A stretch of 21,563 bases of DNA. Origin: Haloarculaceae archaeon (GTDB lineage: Archaea > Halobacteriota > Halobacteria > Halobacteriales > Haloarculaceae). Numbering within the stretch: the stretch's first letter is position 1; each line of letters starts with the position of its first letter. Positions 1 to 7,523 of the stretch are shown one piece after another. The position numbers and the translations under genes were made by a program. The stretch covers positions 1 through 21,563 of the forward strand of contig JAHENO010000175.1 in assembly GCA_018609945.1 (NCBI GenBank). The letters are read 5' to 3'. Below the pieces are notes generated by a model. That model saw only the letters and a list, made by a program, of their open reading frames with translations. It was not told where the DNA came from and did not search any database.

Positions 1-377
1 GCGACCGGTTCGCCCGCGAAGTGGACCTTCTCCCTGGCGAGGGCCCACTCGGACATCTCGGTGAGCCCGCAGGGCATCGGATTGTACTCGGCGGCGACGT
101 CCTCGCCGGTCAGCACCAGCGCACACTCCGGGTGGGCCTCGGCGGCGCTCGTGTCGACATCCCTGATCTCTGCGTGGGCACGAGTGGTCCGCACGAGCCC
201 CATTTCCAGGCAGCCCTCGGGCGTGATGTCGTGGACGTACTCCGCCCGGCCGGTGAGGATGCGGTGGTCCTCGACGCGGTTCAGCCCCTGCCCCGTGAAC
301 GTCTGCTCGCCCTCGTCCGTCTCGCCCTCCACCTCGGCCTCCGCGCGCGCCGGGGCGTCGGTTCCGGTGCCGGACAT
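1..377 (-). CDS. Molybdopterin-binding (large) subunit of xanthine dehydrogenase/CO dehydrogenase-type hydroxylase, N-terminal part
   Basis: Only the first 125 residues are inside the window; the gene runs off the left edge. The start ATG (375-377) overlaps the stop of the 2Fe-2S subunit as TGATG, so the two are translationally coupled. After an acidic leader of about 25 residues comes the motif RVEDHRILTGRAEYVHDI, followed by GLVRTTRAHAEI and a segment ending in MPCG. These are typical of the N-terminal a/b-hammerhead domain of CoxL/XdhA-like proteins. Members bind the molybdenum cofactor and hydroxylate a carbon next to nitrogen in a heterocycle or an aldehyde, or oxidise CO. The active-site loops that would separate xanthine dehydrogenase from CO dehydrogenase lie outside the window, so the substrate is open. 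The nearby nucleobase genes favour a purine or another N-heterocycle (inference). Confidence 0.9.
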   Translation of the reverse strand, partial: MSGTGTDAPARAEAEVEGETDEGEQTFTGQGLNRVEDHRILTGRAEYVHDITPEGCLEMGLVRTTRAHAEIRDVDTSAAEAHPECALVLTGEDVAAEYNPMPCGLTEMSEWALAREKVHFAGEPV

Positions 378-883
378 CACTCACCCTCCAGCTTGTCGGC
401 GGCCGTCTCCACCGCGTCGTAGATGTTCTGATACCCCGTACACCGGCAGATGTTGTCCGCGAGGGCACCCTCGATCACGTCCCGGTCGGGATCGGGATTC
501 TCCGCGAGCAGCTCCCGGGTGGCCATCAGGAAGCCGCTCGTGCAGAACCCACACTGGAGGGCGTGTTCCTCGTGGAAGGCCTCCTGGATCGGGTGGAGGT
601 CGCCGTCCTCGCTCAGCGCCTCGACGGTCGTCACCTCGCGCCCGTCGGCCTGGACCGCATACAGCATACAGCTCTTGGCGACGGTGCCGTCGAACTCGAC
701 CGTGCAGGCGCCACAGACTCCCTGCTCGCAGCCCACGCGGACCGTCCGTAACTCCATGTGGCTCCGGAGGAAATCGGAGAGCTTCAGACGGGGTTCGACC
801 TCCGCAGTCACCGACTCGCCGTTCACCGTCACCGTGATCTCCTGTGTGGGCCGGTCGGAACGACCGGTGTCGTCGACGCTCAT
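377..883 (-). CDS. 2Fe-2S (small) subunit of xanthine dehydrogenase-type molybdenum hydroxylase
   Basis: This 168-aa protein carries the two [2Fe-2S] clusters that pass electrons from the molybdenum site to FAD. Plant-type ferredoxin cysteines are C52, C57, C60 and C72 (GCEQGVCGACTVEF...SC). The C-terminal helical domain has C111, C114, C146 and C148 (QCGFCTSGF and NICRCTGYQNI). All eight ligands are present and the length is normal for CoxS/XdhC-type subunits. I chose the ATG at 883 because a G-rich GGGGGGTG stretch (about 894-901) sits 10 nt upstream and the protein begins MSVDDTG; an in-frame GTG at 901 is a less likely start. It lies 55 bp downstream of the FAD subunit and overlaps the large subunit, so the gene order is FAD, Fe-S, Mo. 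Confidence 0.95.
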   Translation of the reverse strand: MSVDDTGRSDRPTQEITVTVNGESVTAEVEPRLKLSDFLRSHMELRTVRVGCEQGVCGACTVEFDGTVAKSCMLYAVQADGREVTTVEALSEDGDLHPIQEAFHEEHALQCGFCTSGFLMATRELLAENPDPDRDVIEGALADNICRCTGYQNIYDAVETAADKLEGE

Positions 884-938
884 TGGCTGAACACCCCCCA
901 CGGGGGGACTGGTCGGCTCGAAATTTCGTCCGACATGG

Positions 939-1826
939 TCAGGCCACCGCCCGGTCGTGTGCCGTCGTGAGCGCGCGTTTCGTGTACTCCCGGGCGAGTT
1001 CCCGTTTGTACGTCTCGTCAGCGTGTAACTCCTCCTCCGGGTCGACCGCCTCGTATGCGGTCTCGCCCGCCGCCGCCAGCGCCGCGTCGGTCAGGGGTTC
1101 GCCAGCCAGTTCGGACTCGGCCTCGCGGACCCGCAGCGGTACCTCGGCAGCGTTGGCAAGCGCGACGCGTGCCTCCTCGACGACCGGCTCGTCGGCCGCG
1201 GGATCGTCGACGCGGACTGCACCCGCGGCGCTCAGGGTCGGCCACGTCTGGGCGGCCTCCTTCACTGCGAGGAACGTCTGGCCCGTCCGGGCCGGCGGGA
1301 ACGGCTCGCGGGGGATGGCCAGGCCCGTGATGAGTTCGTCCTCCTCGCGGTCGGTGAACATGGTGGCGATGAAGAAGTCCTCCGCCGGGACGGTCCGGGA
1401 GCCGTCCGCCGACGCCAGCTCCAGGTCCGCGTCCAGCGCCGCGGCCACGCAGGGGTAGTTGCCCGCCGGGTCCCCCTCGCCGAGGCTCCCGCCGACAGTC
1501 CCGCGGTTGCGCACGACCGGGCCCGCGATCTTTCCGGCGGCCTCCGGGAACAGCGGCAGCGCGTCCGCGAGCGTCCCGGAGCGTTCGACCTCGCGGTGGC
1601 GCACGAGAGCGCCGACCTCGACCGACTGGCCGTCGGCCGCCACGTACGAGAGTTCCGCGAGGTCGTTGATGTCGACGAGGTGGTCGGGGCTGGCGAGCCT
1701 GTTGGACATCAGGATCGACAGGGACTGGTTGCCCGCCAGGGGTTCGGCGTCGGGGAGGTCCGCGAGCAACTCCAGAGCCTCCGCCAGCGACGACGGGCGG
1801 TGGTACTCGAAGGGGGCTGGCTTCAT
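939..1826 (-). CDS. FAD-binding (medium) subunit of xanthine dehydrogenase-type molybdenum hydroxylase
   Basis: This 295-aa protein of the CoxM/XdhB family holds FAD and passes electrons to the final acceptor. The N-terminal FAD-binding signatures are AGNQSLSILM (residues 31-40, the family's AGGTDL-type loop) and RNRGTVGGSLGEGDPAG (about 107-122, the second pyrophosphate-binding loop). The rest matches the CO dehydrogenase flavoprotein C-terminal domain in length. The start at 1826 (MKPAPFEYHRP) fits the family N-terminus, and a TATA-like ACTTATTC (1851-1858) lies about 29 nt upstream, implying a leaderless mRNA. It heads a three-gene operon with the Fe-S and Mo subunits. The medium-small-large order is common in haloarchaeal and bacterial CO dehydrogenase-like operons and does not define the substrate. 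Confidence 0.95.
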   Translation of the reverse strand: MKPAPFEYHRPSSLAEALELLADLPDAEPLAGNQSLSILMSNRLASPDHLVDINDLAELSYVAADGQSVEVGALVRHREVERSGTLADALPLFPEAAGKIAGPVVRNRGTVGGSLGEGDPAGNYPCVAAALDADLELASADGSRTVPAEDFFIATMFTDREEDELITGLAIPREPFPPARTGQTFLAVKEAAQTWPTLSAAGAVRVDDPAADEPVVEEARVALANAAEVPLRVREAESELAGEPLTDAALAAAGETAYEAVDPEEELHADETYKRELAREYTKRALTTAHDRAVA

Positions 1827-1850
1827 GGTACCTGTACTTAGGCGGCTCTC

Positions 1851-1858
1851 GAATAAGT
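1851..1858 (-). promoter_or_regulatory. TATA-like element of the molybdenum hydroxylase operon
   Basis: On the minus strand the sequence reads ACTTATTC inside AACACTTATTCGAG. Its centre is about 29 nt before the FAD-subunit ATG at 1826, the spacing expected for leaderless haloarchaeal transcripts. The 125-bp gap between this gene and the CoA-transferase stop otherwise holds nothing I can assign. Confidence 0.6.
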
Positions 1859-1951
1859 GTTGCCCCGCTCGTGTGCCGGCGGCGTCACACGGGCCCGATA
1901 TCCCACCGGCCACCAGCGGTCAGTATCGATCGCCAGAGGCACCCGCCAGTA

Positions 1952-3142
1952 TCACTCGCCGAACGCACCCGCCTCGCGCAGCTCGGACAGTTCCGCCTCG
2001 GAGTAGCCGAGTTCGCGGAACACGTCGAGCGTGTCCTCCCCGAGCCTGGGGGGCGGCGACTCGAACCCCGACTCCAGGCCGGCGAAGTTCAGCGGATGTT
2101 CGATGACCGGCACCTCGCGGTCACCCTCGGCGACGGTTCCCATCGTGCCCCGTGCCTCCGTCTGTTCGTTGTACAGGGCCGAGTCGACGTCCTGGACCGG
2201 TCCGGCGGGCACGCCCGCCTCGACGAAGATTTCCATCCACTCGTCGGTCGTCCGCTCCGCGAGGGCGCCCTCGATCTCGGCTTCCAGGGCCTCGAGGTGT
2301 TCGACCCGGTCAGCGTTCGTCTCGAAGCGGTCGTCCGCGAGCAGGTCAGGCCGGTCGATGGCGTCACAGAACGTCGTCCACAGCCGGCTGTTGAGACAGG
2401 CGACGTTGAGGTGGCCGTCGGCCGTCTCGAAGGTCTGGTAGGGCGCTAGCACGGGGTCCTTGGTGCCCATCCGCGATGGGTCCTCCCCGGCGAAGACCTT
2501 CCCCGCTTGCTTGGTCAGCCAGGGCAGAGTCGCCTCCAGCATCCCGAGTTCGACGTACTCGCCGTCGCCCGTCAGGGCCCGGCGGTAGAGCGCGCCGGTG
2601 ACCCCGAACGCCGCCCACATCGCGGTGATCAGGTCGGTCAGCGGGAGGCCGACCTTGACGGGGTCGCCGCCCTCCTCGCCGGTGACGGACATGACGCCGC
2701 TCATCCCCTGGACGAGGAGGTCGTAGCCCGGCCGCTCGCTCCAGGGACCCGTCGCGCCGAAGGCGGAGATGTCACAGTAGACGATGTCGTCGTTGCGCTC
2801 GCACAGGTCGTCGTAGCCGACACCCAGGCGCTCGGCGGTTCCCGGGCGAAAGTTCTGGACGAACACGTCCGCCGCCTCGACCAGGTCGTAGAGTGCCGCG
2901 AGGCCGGCATCGCTCTTGAGGTCGATCTCGACGCTGCGCTTGTCGTAGTTGACCGTCCAGAAGTACGGCGACTCGCCATCGAGGAAGGGCGGCCCGGAGT
3001 GGCGGATGTCGTCGCCCACGCCCGGGCGTTCGACTTTGATGACCTCCGCACCCTGGTTGGCGAGCATCAGCGAACAGAACCCGCCGGTGACGAACGTCGA
3101 CAGGTCGACGACCGTGATCCCGTCGAGGAGTCGCTCCGTCAT
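1952..3142 (-). CDS. CaiB/BaiF family (class III) CoA-transferase
   Basis: This 396-aa protein matches class III CoA-transferases, which move CoA from an acyl-CoA donor to a carboxylic acid. Family marks are the N-terminal GITVVDLSTFVTGGFCSLMLANQGAEVIKVERPGVGD region, the segment NYDKRSVEIDLK (about 65-76), VQNFRPGTAERLG, and VGLPLTDLITAMWAA, in which D170 falls at the catalytic Asp (Asp169 in formyl-CoA transferase). The start at 3142 (MTERLLDG) is preferred over an upstream in-frame codon because a TATA-like GGTATTTTCC (3164-3173) lies 26 nt before it. It sits between an MFS transporter and the molybdenum hydroxylase. Formyl-, succinyl- and other acyl-CoA transferases in this superfamily are hard to tell apart, so the acid substrate is unknown. 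Its presence argues that the block degrades a compound to an organic acid. Confidence 0.93.
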   Translation of the reverse strand: MTERLLDGITVVDLSTFVTGGFCSLMLANQGAEVIKVERPGVGDDIRHSGPPFLDGESPYFWTVNYDKRSVEIDLKSDAGLAALYDLVEAADVFVQNFRPGTAERLGVGYDDLCERNDDIVYCDISAFGATGPWSERPGYDLLVQGMSGVMSVTGEEGGDPVKVGLPLTDLITAMWAAFGVTGALYRRALTGDGEYVELGMLEATLPWLTKQAGKVFAGEDPSRMGTKDPVLAPYQTFETADGHLNVACLNSRLWTTFCDAIDRPDLLADDRFETNADRVEHLEALEAEIEGALAERTTDEWMEIFVEAGVPAGPVQDVDSALYNEQTEARGTMGTVAEGDREVPVIEHPLNFAGLESGFESPPPRLGEDTLDVFRELGYSEAELSELREAGAFGE

Positions 3143-3163
3143 AGCGGCAGGACGCACAGCGAC

Positions 3164-3173
3164 GGAAAATACC
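3164..3173 (-). promoter_or_regulatory. TATA-like element of the CoA-transferase gene
   Basis: The minus-strand sequence GGTATTTTCC is centred about 26 nt upstream of the ATG at 3142, consistent with a leaderless transcript. The CoA-transferase may therefore have its own promoter in addition to any read-through from the MFS gene. Confidence 0.6.
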
Positions 3174-3211
3174 TGTCGGTGCTGGTCACGGCGCCTCCCG
3201 GTTCGGCCGAT

Positions 3212-4366
3212 CTACGTTGCCCGGGCCGGGTACATCACGCGGTGCCACGCGATCGCGACCCCGAGGACGGACAGCGCCATCGTCACGAACCCCGCGAGGT
3301 AGCCCCCGGAGGCGCCGAGCAACCAGCCGACCAGCCAGGGGTAGACGAGTGCCGCACCGTTGCCCAGCGCGGCCATGCCCACCAGCAACACCCCCGGGTC
3401 GGTCCCGATGTTGGCGAAGGCGAGGCTGTTCAGCGGCCCGAACGGGAGTCCGAATCCCGCACCGGTCAGCACGAGGCCGAGGCCGAGCAGCAACGGTGAC
3501 CCGGCCGCGAGCGCAGCGGCGACCACCGCCAGCGACCCGGCGAGAAAGAGGAGCGAGCCCCCGACTGCACCGCGTTCGGTCGTGACCGCGGTCAGCCAGC
3601 CGCTCCAGGTGCGGCCGACGAACGTCGCGGCGGCGAAGCCAGCGAGCACCAGCGCGACCGGCACTCCGGGAAGCCGCGTGGCAACGTCCGTGTACCAGGT
3701 GGTCGCGACGATGAGCAGTCCGTAGGAGGCGGCGTTGCCGAGGCCGAGCGCGAGCCCCGCCGGATTCCTGAACGCGTCGACGTACGTCCCGAACGGCAGG
3801 GGACCGTTCGTCCCGGCCGACGGCAGAACGGGTGCGAGGACGGCGCCGACTGCGACGGGCACAGCGGCGACGAGCGACGGAGTCACGGGGCCGACGGCCT
3901 CGACTGCCAGCGGCATGACAGGGATGGCGACAGCGAGACCGAGCGTGAACGTCGCACCCAGAACGCCCTGCACGCGGGCGGTCCTCCCGCCCGCAGTGTG
4001 CCGCCCGGCGTATTTCATTGACGTCAGGAACGCCGTCCCCAGCCCCAGACCGAGCAGGAGCCGCGACGCGTAGTTGACCGGTACCGAGAGCACGCCGCCG
4101 AGCGCCGTGCCCGCGGCAGCCAGGGCCAGTCCCCCCGCGGCAGCGTGGCGGATCGACCACCGGCGGGACGCCACGTCCGCCGGATAGACCACGAGCAACT
4201 GTCCCAGCAGAAAGAGGGTCGATCCGAATCCGGCGGCGTCGGGCGCGACGCCGCGCGCGACCAGCCTGGCGACGTAGGTCCCGAAGCCACCGACGGCCAG
4301 CCCGATACCGAAAAGTCCGAGGCCGAGCACGGCGACCGCGCCTCCCGGGAGCCGGCCGTCAGTCAT
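3212..4366 (-). CDS. Major facilitator superfamily (MFS) transporter
   Basis: This 384-aa, strongly hydrophobic protein has about twelve predicted transmembrane helices in two halves. A short basic loop after the second helix (YPADVASRRWSIRHA, about residues 61-75) sits at the place of MFS motif A. A second polar loop before helix 7 (about residues 195-206, PLPFGTYVDAFRN) divides the halves, and the length is normal for MFS. I chose the ATG at 4366 (MTDGRLPGG); a GTG at 4378 would add four residues and cannot be excluded. It starts 58 bp after the alcohol dehydrogenase stop and ends 69 bp before the CoA-transferase start. The position inside the catabolic block suggests uptake of its substrate or export of a product, but MFS sequence alone does not show which. 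Confidence 0.88.
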   Translation of the reverse strand: MTDGRLPGGAVAVLGLGLFGIGLAVGGFGTYVARLVARGVAPDAAGFGSTLFLLGQLLVVYPADVASRRWSIRHAAAGGLALAAAGTALGGVLSVPVNYASRLLLGLGLGTAFLTSMKYAGRHTAGGRTARVQGVLGATFTLGLAVAIPVMPLAVEAVGPVTPSLVAAVPVAVGAVLAPVLPSAGTNGPLPFGTYVDAFRNPAGLALGLGNAASYGLLIVATTWYTDVATRLPGVPVALVLAGFAAATFVGRTWSGWLTAVTTERGAVGGSLLFLAGSLAVVAAALAAGSPLLLGLGLVLTGAGFGLPFGPLNSLAFANIGTDPGVLLVGMAALGNGAALVYPWLVGWLLGASGGYLAGFVTMALSVLGVAIAWHRVMYPARAT

Positions 4367-4424
4367 CCGGCCTGACACTCCCAGTCCGTCGGTGAAGTAC
4401 CTTCGCCTTCGCCGCTCGAATAGG

Positions 4425-5468
4425 TCAGTCGCCCGGCTGCAGAACCGTCATCCCGTAGCTCTCCCCGGCCCGGATAGCGTCGTGGACGCTCGCCACGCCA
4501 TCCAGATCGACCGCCCGACGGACGACTGGCTCGACCCGGCCGTCCGCGAGCAGTCGGGCCGCCCGGACGGCCTGGTCCCGGGTCGCGTAGCGGTTGCCCA
4601 CGAACTCGGCTTCCTTGACGACGAACTCCTCGAGTTTGGGCGCGAAGGACCGCTCGTGGTGGGTGGTGAGCGTCACCAGGCGCCCGCCCATGGCGAGCGC
4701 GTCCCAGGCTGCCTGGAGGGTCTCGACATCGCCAACCGTATCCACGGCGACGGTGGGACCCTCGCGGTAGGGTGTCGCCTCGCGTATCCGTTCGGTCACG
4801 TCCGCCCCGCTCACGTCGACGGGTATCACCCCGCGACCGGTGTGGGAATCGACGTGATCGAGCCGGGCCTCGTGGATGTCCGCCGCGAGGACGTGCGCGC
4901 CGCGGGCTTCCGCTAGTTGCGCGAGGTGGACGCCGACACGGCCGGCCGCACCGACCACGAGCACGACGTCGTCGTCACCGACGCCCGCGCGCTCGCAGAC
5001 GCGAAGCGGCGTCGCCAGCCCGTCGGCCGCGACCGCACCACCCGCAAACGAGAGGTCCTCGGGCAACGGCAGCGCGTTCCCGGCAGGGAGCGTCGCGTAC
5101 TCGGCGTAGGCGCCGTCACAGTTGACGCCGTACCAGCCGCCGAAGTCGGTACACTGGTTGGTCTCGCCGCGCCGGCAGGCGTCACACTGCCCACAGACCA
5201 GGTAGAAGTAGGCGAAGACCCGCTCGCCCGCTGTGAGGGACTCCACGCCTTCGCCGACTGCGTCGACGACGCCGGCGAACTCGTGGCCCGGAATCCGCGG
5301 GAGGTGTGCCTCGTCGCCGGAGAGACCACCCTGGATGGCGTTCTCGACGGTCCGGGTGACGCCACAGGCCCGGACCGCAACGCGGACCTCCCCGGGGCCG
5401 GGCTCCGGTTTCGGTACCGATTCGACCGACAGGTCGCCGCCCCAGTCCGAGAGGACGGCTGCGCGCAT
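4425..5468 (-). CDS. Zinc-dependent alcohol dehydrogenase (medium-chain dehydrogenase/reductase family)
   Basis: This 347-aa protein oxidises an alcohol or reduces a carbonyl with NAD(P). Catalytic zinc ligands are visible as C35 in ACGVTRT and H62-E63 in PGHEFAGVV, with D149 at the usual place of the third ligand. The structural zinc lobe is C92, C95, C98 and C106 (CGQCDACRRGETNQC). The Rossmann loop is VVGAAGRVGVHLAQLA (about 171-186). The start is the ATG at 5468 (MRAAVLSDWGG, typical of the family). A GTG at 5477 is also possible, because a TATA-like CAAATAGC (5505-5512) predicts transcription starting near 5482. It follows the cyclase-family gene by 56 bp and precedes the MFS gene. The substrate is unknown; a ring-opened alcohol or aldehyde intermediate would fit the context. 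Confidence 0.93.
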   Translation of the reverse strand: MRAAVLSDWGGDLSVESVPKPEPGPGEVRVAVRACGVTRTVENAIQGGLSGDEAHLPRIPGHEFAGVVDAVGEGVESLTAGERVFAYFYLVCGQCDACRRGETNQCTDFGGWYGVNCDGAYAEYATLPAGNALPLPEDLSFAGGAVAADGLATPLRVCERAGVGDDDVVLVVGAAGRVGVHLAQLAEARGAHVLAADIHEARLDHVDSHTGRGVIPVDVSGADVTERIREATPYREGPTVAVDTVGDVETLQAAWDALAMGGRLVTLTTHHERSFAPKLEEFVVKEAEFVGNRYATRDQAVRAARLLADGRVEPVVRRAVDLDGVASVHDAIRAGESYGMTVLQPGD

Positions 5469-5524
5469 CGTTGTCACGGGTTCGTACTCCGACAGTAACC
5501 GGGGCTATTTGAGTCTTGGCTCCG

Positions 5525-6289
5525 CTACGCCTCGCGGAAGGCCACACACCGGGACACCGAGGACTCGCCGCCGCGGAACCGCCAGGGGAAGGTCCCGATC
5601 TGGAGTCGCTCCCCGAGCAACTCGGGTGGGACCTGCGCGTTCTCGACGTGGACGATTCCCTCGGGGAACAGTTCGGTGTGCATCAGCTGGTACCCCTCGG
5701 GCGGGAAGATTTCGTCCAGGTCGTCCACGCCGAGGTGGTCGGCAGCCTCCGCAGCCAGTTCCGGCCGCACGTCCCGGACCACGGTGTTCATCGGGTGGTC
5801 TGCGCTGCCACAGTCGAGGATCAGGTAGTTGAGGTCCTTCTCCCGGCACCACTCCGCGAACTCCATGTTCGGGCCCGGATGCTTGCAGAAGAACCGGTGT
5901 GGGTCCGCCTCCTCGCGGTGCCAGGCGTACTTCTGGTAGCCCGTGTGGATGAAGAGGATGTCGCCCTCGCGGACGTCGGCGACCTCCTCGATCATGTCGC
6001 TGGTGTAGATGTCGTAGTCGCCCACGCGGTCGGAGATGTCCGCCACGACGGCGTCACCGACCAGTTCGTCGAGGGGCATCGACTCGATGTCGCGCCCGCT
6101 GGCGACGAAGTGCTTCTCCCCGTCGAGGTGGGTCCCCGTGTGGTTCATGAACTCGATTTTCTGCCCGTTGACCTTCTCGGTGTCCAGGCTCTTCTCGTAC
6201 CACACCTTCGGGTTGTCGTAGGTCGGCCACGCCGGTGTGTCGCCCGACCACGGCTGGGTCAGGTCGTACATCTCGTAGTCGTCGAGCAT
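5525..6289 (-). CDS. Cyclase family protein (kynurenine formamidase/isatin hydrolase-like metal-dependent hydrolase)
   Basis: This 254-aa member of the putative-cyclase family (PF04199) belongs to a group that includes kynurenine formamidase and isatin hydrolase, which hydrolyse amide or lactam bonds with Zn or Mn. The hallmark HTGTHLDGEKH is at residues 50-60, giving metal ligands H50, H54 and D56 and catalytic H60. A C-terminal IGTFPWRF segment matches the family's conserved tail. The start at 6289 is supported by a strong GGAGGTG ribosome binding site directly upstream (6291-6297). It is the first gene of the block after iclR, with a 381-bp leader region that contains an operator-like palindrome. 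A role in opening or processing an N-containing ring is a reasonable inference; the exact substrate is not shown. Confidence 0.92.
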   Translation of the reverse strand: MLDDYEMYDLTQPWSGDTPAWPTYDNPKVWYEKSLDTEKVNGQKIEFMNHTGTHLDGEKHFVASGRDIESMPLDELVGDAVVADISDRVGDYDIYTSDMIEEVADVREGDILFIHTGYQKYAWHREEADPHRFFCKHPGPNMEFAEWCREKDLNYLILDCGSADHPMNTVVRDVRPELAAEAADHLGVDDLDEIFPPEGYQLMHTELFPEGIVHVENAQVPPELLGERLQIGTFPWRFRGGESSVSRCVAFREA

Positions 6290-6353
6290 ACACCTCCGAT
6301 TCTCGTGATGGGCCAATGAAGGTTTGGATACGGCCCGCCCGACGCGTCGGCCA

Positions 6354-6382
6354 CCCGGCAGCCCCACGACCAGACTGCCGGG
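6354..6382. repeat. GC-rich inverted repeat in the cyclase leader
   Basis: CCCGGCAG (6354-6361) and CTGCCGGG (6375-6382) are perfect reverse complements separated by 13 nt. If transcription starts near 6406, this forms an 8-bp stem in the 5' leader of the cyclase mRNA, about 65-90 nt before the start codon. It could be a structured leader or simply a chance feature of GC-rich DNA. Confidence 0.4.
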
Positions 6383-6417
6383 CGCATCAGCAGCTGTCCG
6401 CCGTCACCGATCTGTTC

Positions 6418-6433
6418 TGTATCGTGGGATACA
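6418..6433. promoter_or_regulatory. Operator-like palindrome upstream of the cyclase operon (site C)
   Basis: TGTATCGTGGGATACA has perfect 6-bp arms (TGTATC/GATACA) around GTGG. On the minus strand it contains TCCCACGAT, which is identical to half of site B upstream of iclR. It overlaps a TATA-like CCTTGTAT on the minus strand (about 6428-6436, within GAAAACCTTGTATCCC), the most likely promoter of the leadered cyclase mRNA. Binding here would block TBP, so repression by the neighbouring IclR protein is the simplest reading (inference). Confidence 0.55.
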
Positions 6434-6576
6434 AGGTTTTCAGTCGCGTCTCTGCCCTCGCTGCGGGACCAGGGTTCTGAATGATAGAATACTCAATCAC
6501 CCGGATCGGATCTCCTGGCCCCTGGCTGGGACCTTCGATCGGCATAGTTTACACCGATATAACTGTAAGTCTGAGG

Positions 6577-6594
6577 GCACGCCGAGCGGCGTGC
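6577..6594. repeat. Perfect inverted repeat downstream of iclR
   Basis: GCACGCCG-AG-CGGCGTGC is an 8-bp perfect inverted repeat about 80 nt after the iclR stop. On the minus strand it is followed by a moderately A+T-rich stretch, so it may mark the end of the iclR transcript. Archaeal terminators depend mainly on T-tracts, and no strong one follows, so the role is uncertain. Confidence 0.35.
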
Positions 6595-6670
6595 GCCCCG
6601 GAACGTCGACTACCATTCTGTCCAGGTGAACGGCGACTGGTTACACACGCGCCCGGACCCGCCGTCAGCG

Positions 6671-7426
6671 TCAGGAGTAGGTGAGGTTCAGTTCGACGGT
6701 ACTGACGGCGTCGGCGACTTTCGCGGGGAATTCCTCGCGAAAGCGGTCACCGTGGACGCGACTCGAGGGGCCGGCGAGGCTCACCGATCCGAGAACGTCC
6801 CCACCGTCGTGGATGGGGGCCGCGACGCTCCGCAGGCCGTCGAGGCGCTCCTCGTCGTCGAATGCGACACCCCTGTCGGCAATCGTCTCCAGTTCCCCGA
6901 CCAGTTCGGAGCGTTCGGTGACCGTGTTGTCAGTCAGGGCGGGGAGGCCGCGCCGCTCGACGATATCGTCGACGCGTGACCCGGGCAGGCCGGCGAGGAT
7001 GGCCTTACCCAGGGCCGCGCCGTGGAGGTAGATTCGCTGGCCGGTGTAGCTGTCGATGTGGACGGACCCCTCACCCTCGGCGCGGTGGAGGAACACCCCG
7101 AGCCCGTGTTCCTCGATCAGCAGCGCCGAAATTTCGCCGGTCTCCTCGGCGAGGCGGTTGACCTCGCCGCGGGCCGCCTCGTACACCTCGTGGAAGTCCC
7201 GGGCCTTCGCCCCCAGTTCGAGGAACCGACAGCCCAGCCGGTACGTCCCGCCCTCGTTGACGACGTATTCGCCAGCCTCGAGCGTCTTCAGGTGGTTGAA
7301 GACGGTACTGCGCGGCAGGTCTAGCTCGTCGGCCAGCGCCGTCACGCCGATGGCGTCGTACTCGCCGAGCATCTGGAGGATCGCAAGCGTCCGTTCGACA
7401 GCGTTGATCGGGACGTTCTCCGACAT
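6671..7426 (-). CDS. IclR family transcriptional regulator
   Basis: This 251-aa protein has the two IclR domains. An N-terminal winged helix (about 5-65) contains the helix-turn-helix VTALADELDLPRSTVFNHLKTLE (28-50) and the wing GGTYRLG. The IclR effector-binding domain (about 80-251) includes LHGAALGKAILAGLP, the RGVAFDDEERLDGLRSVAAPI segment and GSVSLAGPSSR. Such proteins bind small organic acids or ring-cleavage products and control catabolic genes. The start ATG at 7426 has a TATA-like CTATTTTG (7452-7459) about 29 nt upstream. A palindrome lies directly against that TATA element, which points to autoregulation. Its place between the amidohydrolase and the cyclase block makes it the likely local regulator; AllR-like ureide control is one known parallel, but the effector is unknown. 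Confidence 0.94.
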   Translation of the reverse strand: MSENVPINAVERTLAILQMLGEYDAIGVTALADELDLPRSTVFNHLKTLEAGEYVVNEGGTYRLGCRFLELGAKARDFHEVYEAARGEVNRLAEETGEISALLIEEHGLGVFLHRAEGEGSVHIDSYTGQRIYLHGAALGKAILAGLPGSRVDDIVERRGLPALTDNTVTERSELVGELETIADRGVAFDDEERLDGLRSVAAPIHDGGDVLGSVSLAGPSSRVHGDRFREEFPAKVADAVSTVELNLTYS

Positions 7427-7451
7427 GGTCCGGTAGCACTCGCGCCAGCGA

Positions 7452-7459
7452 CAAAATAG
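7452..7459 (-). promoter_or_regulatory. TATA-like element of iclR
   Basis: The minus strand reads CTATTTTG within AAACTATTTTGTCG, centred 29 nt before the iclR ATG (leaderless spacing). Operator site A begins 3 bp upstream, on top of the expected BRE. Confidence 0.6.
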
Positions 7460-7461
7460 TT

Positions 7462-7476
7462 TCCCACATCGCGGGA
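7462..7476. promoter_or_regulatory. Operator-like palindrome upstream of iclR (site A)
   Basis: TCCCACATCGCGGGA is a near-perfect palindrome (arms TCCCAC and GCGGGA). It differs by one base from site B 62 bp away, and the match extends to 17 bp (TTCCCACATCGCGGGAC). It covers the BRE position of the iclR promoter, where bound protein would either block or recruit the transcription factors. I infer that it is an IclR binding site. Confidence 0.65.
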
Positions 7477-7523
7477 CAGACTATCACTTCGACAAGTATG
7501 TTAGCGTCTAACAAACGTCGGAT

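Larger units (their letters stand above)
6290..6670. other. 381-bp intergenic region between iclR and the cyclase gene
   Basis: No convincing gene is present on either strand. The region holds a Shine-Dalgarno GGAGGTG (6291-6297, minus), a GC stem-loop (6354-6382), an operator-like palindrome overlapping a TATA-like element (6418-6436) and an 8-bp perfect inverted repeat (6577-6594). The part from about 6470 to 6570 is clearly more A+T-rich than its surroundings. The presence of a ribosome binding site implies a leadered transcript, so the true promoter is probably the distal one near 6432, giving an untranslated leader of roughly 115-120 nt (inference). Confidence 0.6.

Noticed and set aside
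1899..1906. TATCCCAC upstream of the molybdenum hydroxylase operon, as a possible further IclR site
   Set aside because: Only 8 bases match site C and there is no palindromic partner. A match of this size is expected by chance in such a window.
2507..3499. 330-codon plus-strand frame across the CoA-transferase and MFS genes
   Set aside because: It spans two well-supported minus-strand genes and their gap and shows no domain; another high-GC antisense frame.
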